A stretch of 43,293 nucleotides of DNA from Emticicia agri (GTDB lineage Bacteria > Bacteroidota > Bacteroidia > Cytophagales > Spirosomataceae), in NCBI GenBank assembly GCA_945860265.1, contig CAMAQF010000031.1, positions 1-43,293 of the forward strand. The letters run 5' to 3'. A program made the position numbers and the translations under genes. This document shows, piece by piece, positions 42,740-43,293 of this stretch (its first letter is position 1; every line of letters starts with the position of its first letter). The notes under the pieces were generated by a model. That model ran no database searches and was not told where the DNA came from. It was given only the letters and a program-made list of their open reading frames with translations.

Positions 42740-42769
42740 TTTGATTTAAACAATATTCTCGTATATTTG
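42740..42769 (+). promoter_or_regulatory. Promoter of the terminal T9SS-sorted protein gene
   Basis: TTTG (42740-42743) and TATATTTG (42762-42769) with an 18-base spacer match the Bacteroidota promoter pattern, 50 bases before the ATG at 42820. Confidence 0.7.
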
Positions 42770-42819
42770 TAGTATCCACAAAAATATACGTGCTAAAAAG
42801 CATAAAAATTAGAGTATTT

Positions 42820-43293
42820 ATGGTTAAAAATATACAGAAATATTTTTCAGTATTGATTGGAGTCCTTATTTTATCCAATGCTGCCCTTGCTCAAGTTGAG
42901 AAAGGCAAATCGCGTTTGGATATCGGTAAGAAGCCTACAACGACTGCTAAATCTATTCTTCCCAAAACTGCGTTTGTGAGCAAACCAATGCCTTCGGAGG
43001 TGAGATTAAATAAGCCATCGGTGGTGAATCAGTACTTCCGAAATGCCTTGTTGAACGGTTCAGCGAAACCGGTAATTACCAAAACTTCAAATAGTGAAAT
43101 TCCTGCAACTAACGATAGAAGTATTGGTGGAAACGAAAATAGCGATAAATTGTATTCGAGCGAAAAAATAACAGTATCGAATATTTATCCAAACCCTGCA
43201 CACGATTACGCAACCATTGACTATACGATTACGGGAAGCGTAAACGAAGTAAATATGTCGTTTTATAATTTACTTGGACATGAAGTTGCTAAC
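42820..43293 (+). CDS. T9SS type A sorting-domain protein, 3' end cut by the window
   Basis: The frame is open from the ATG at 42820 to the window end (158 codons, no stop). A signal peptide (to about residue 24, ALAQ) is followed by a basic, low-complexity stretch (about 25-115), then the start of a type A sorting domain (VSNIYPNPAHDYATIDYTI ... YNLLGHEVAN). No catalytic or binding domain lies between, so apart from the sorting tag the protein has only about 90 mature residues. It may be a small secreted or surface peptide-like protein. Confidence 0.82.
   Translation, partial: MVKNIQKYFSVLIGVLILSNAALAQVEKGKSRLDIGKKPTTTAKSILPKTAFVSKPMPSEVRLNKPSVVNQYFRNALLNGSAKPVITKTSNSEIPATNDRSIGGNENSDKLYSSEKITVSNIYPNPAHDYATIDYTITGSVNEVNMSFYNLLGHEVAN

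Noticed and set aside
1..43293. tRNA, rRNA or cobalamin riboswitch
   Set aside because: No cloverleaf with a GGTTCGAATCC-like arm and no B12-box-like leader before the mutase or radical SAM genes was seen.

Overview
The window comes from an AT-rich member of the Bacteroidota, most likely a Cytophagales/Spirosomataceae-type aquatic or soil bacterium. This is inferred from type IX secretion (T9SS) sorting domains on two proteins, a PorE-like TPR/beta-propeller/OmpA protein, a DUF5686 outer-membrane protein, a GH97 enzyme with a C-terminal '3-coathanger' type domain, TAnnTTTG-type -7 promoter boxes, and almost no Shine-Dalgarno sites. No rRNA, tRNA, CRISPR array or insertion-sequence transposase was found.

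Layout. 1-0.86 kb: the end of a class A beta-lactamase-like gene. 0.9-9.3 kb: a co-directional block of secreted or lipid-anchored proteins (two Cys-type sulfatases, a multicopper oxidase, a MORN-repeat lipoprotein, an unknown lipoprotein, a YHYH-domain protein and a PEBP/YbhB-like lipoprotein), closed by a strong terminator. 9.7-16.2 kb: housekeeping genes (methylmalonyl-CoA mutase, DUF5686 protein, hemL). 16.1-22.0 kb: a decayed, repeat-rich stretch. It holds a frameshifted GxxExxY gene bracketed by palindromic repeat cassettes, a GT2 glycosyltransferase, a small zinc-ribbon protein, an MFS transporter, and remnants of DUF4126, isocitrate dehydrogenase, a small unknown gene, a LysR regulator and a nucleotidyltransferase gene pair. 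22.1-25.6 kb: a trypsin-like protease, then a coupled RRM protein / DEAD-box helicase / VF530 operon, then a cold-shock protein. 25.7-32.0 kb (minus strand): an Asp-box beta-propeller protein, a GH97 glycosidase and an MsbA-like ABC transporter. 32.1-35.0 kb: an intact nucleotidyltransferase-like gene with a small partner, facing a B12-binding-type radical SAM gene. 35.0-35.5 kb: nested REP-like palindromes. 35.5-43.3 kb: M42 peptidase, PorE-like protein, tilS, an OstA-like LPS-transport protein divergent from tilS, and a truncated T9SS-sorted protein.

The most interesting parts are (i) the lipoprotein/oxidase/YHYH/PEBP block, which looks like one cell-surface module of unknown purpose; (ii) the GxxExxY cassette, whose palindromic repeats supply the last codons of hemL and the start codon of the next gene; (iii) a gene graveyard at 19.7-21.2 kb, where one deletion appears to have removed the 5' halves of two divergent genes; and (iv) two different small-protein/nucleotidyltransferase pairs, one broken and one intact. 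All family assignments are from reading the translated sequence; no database search was possible.
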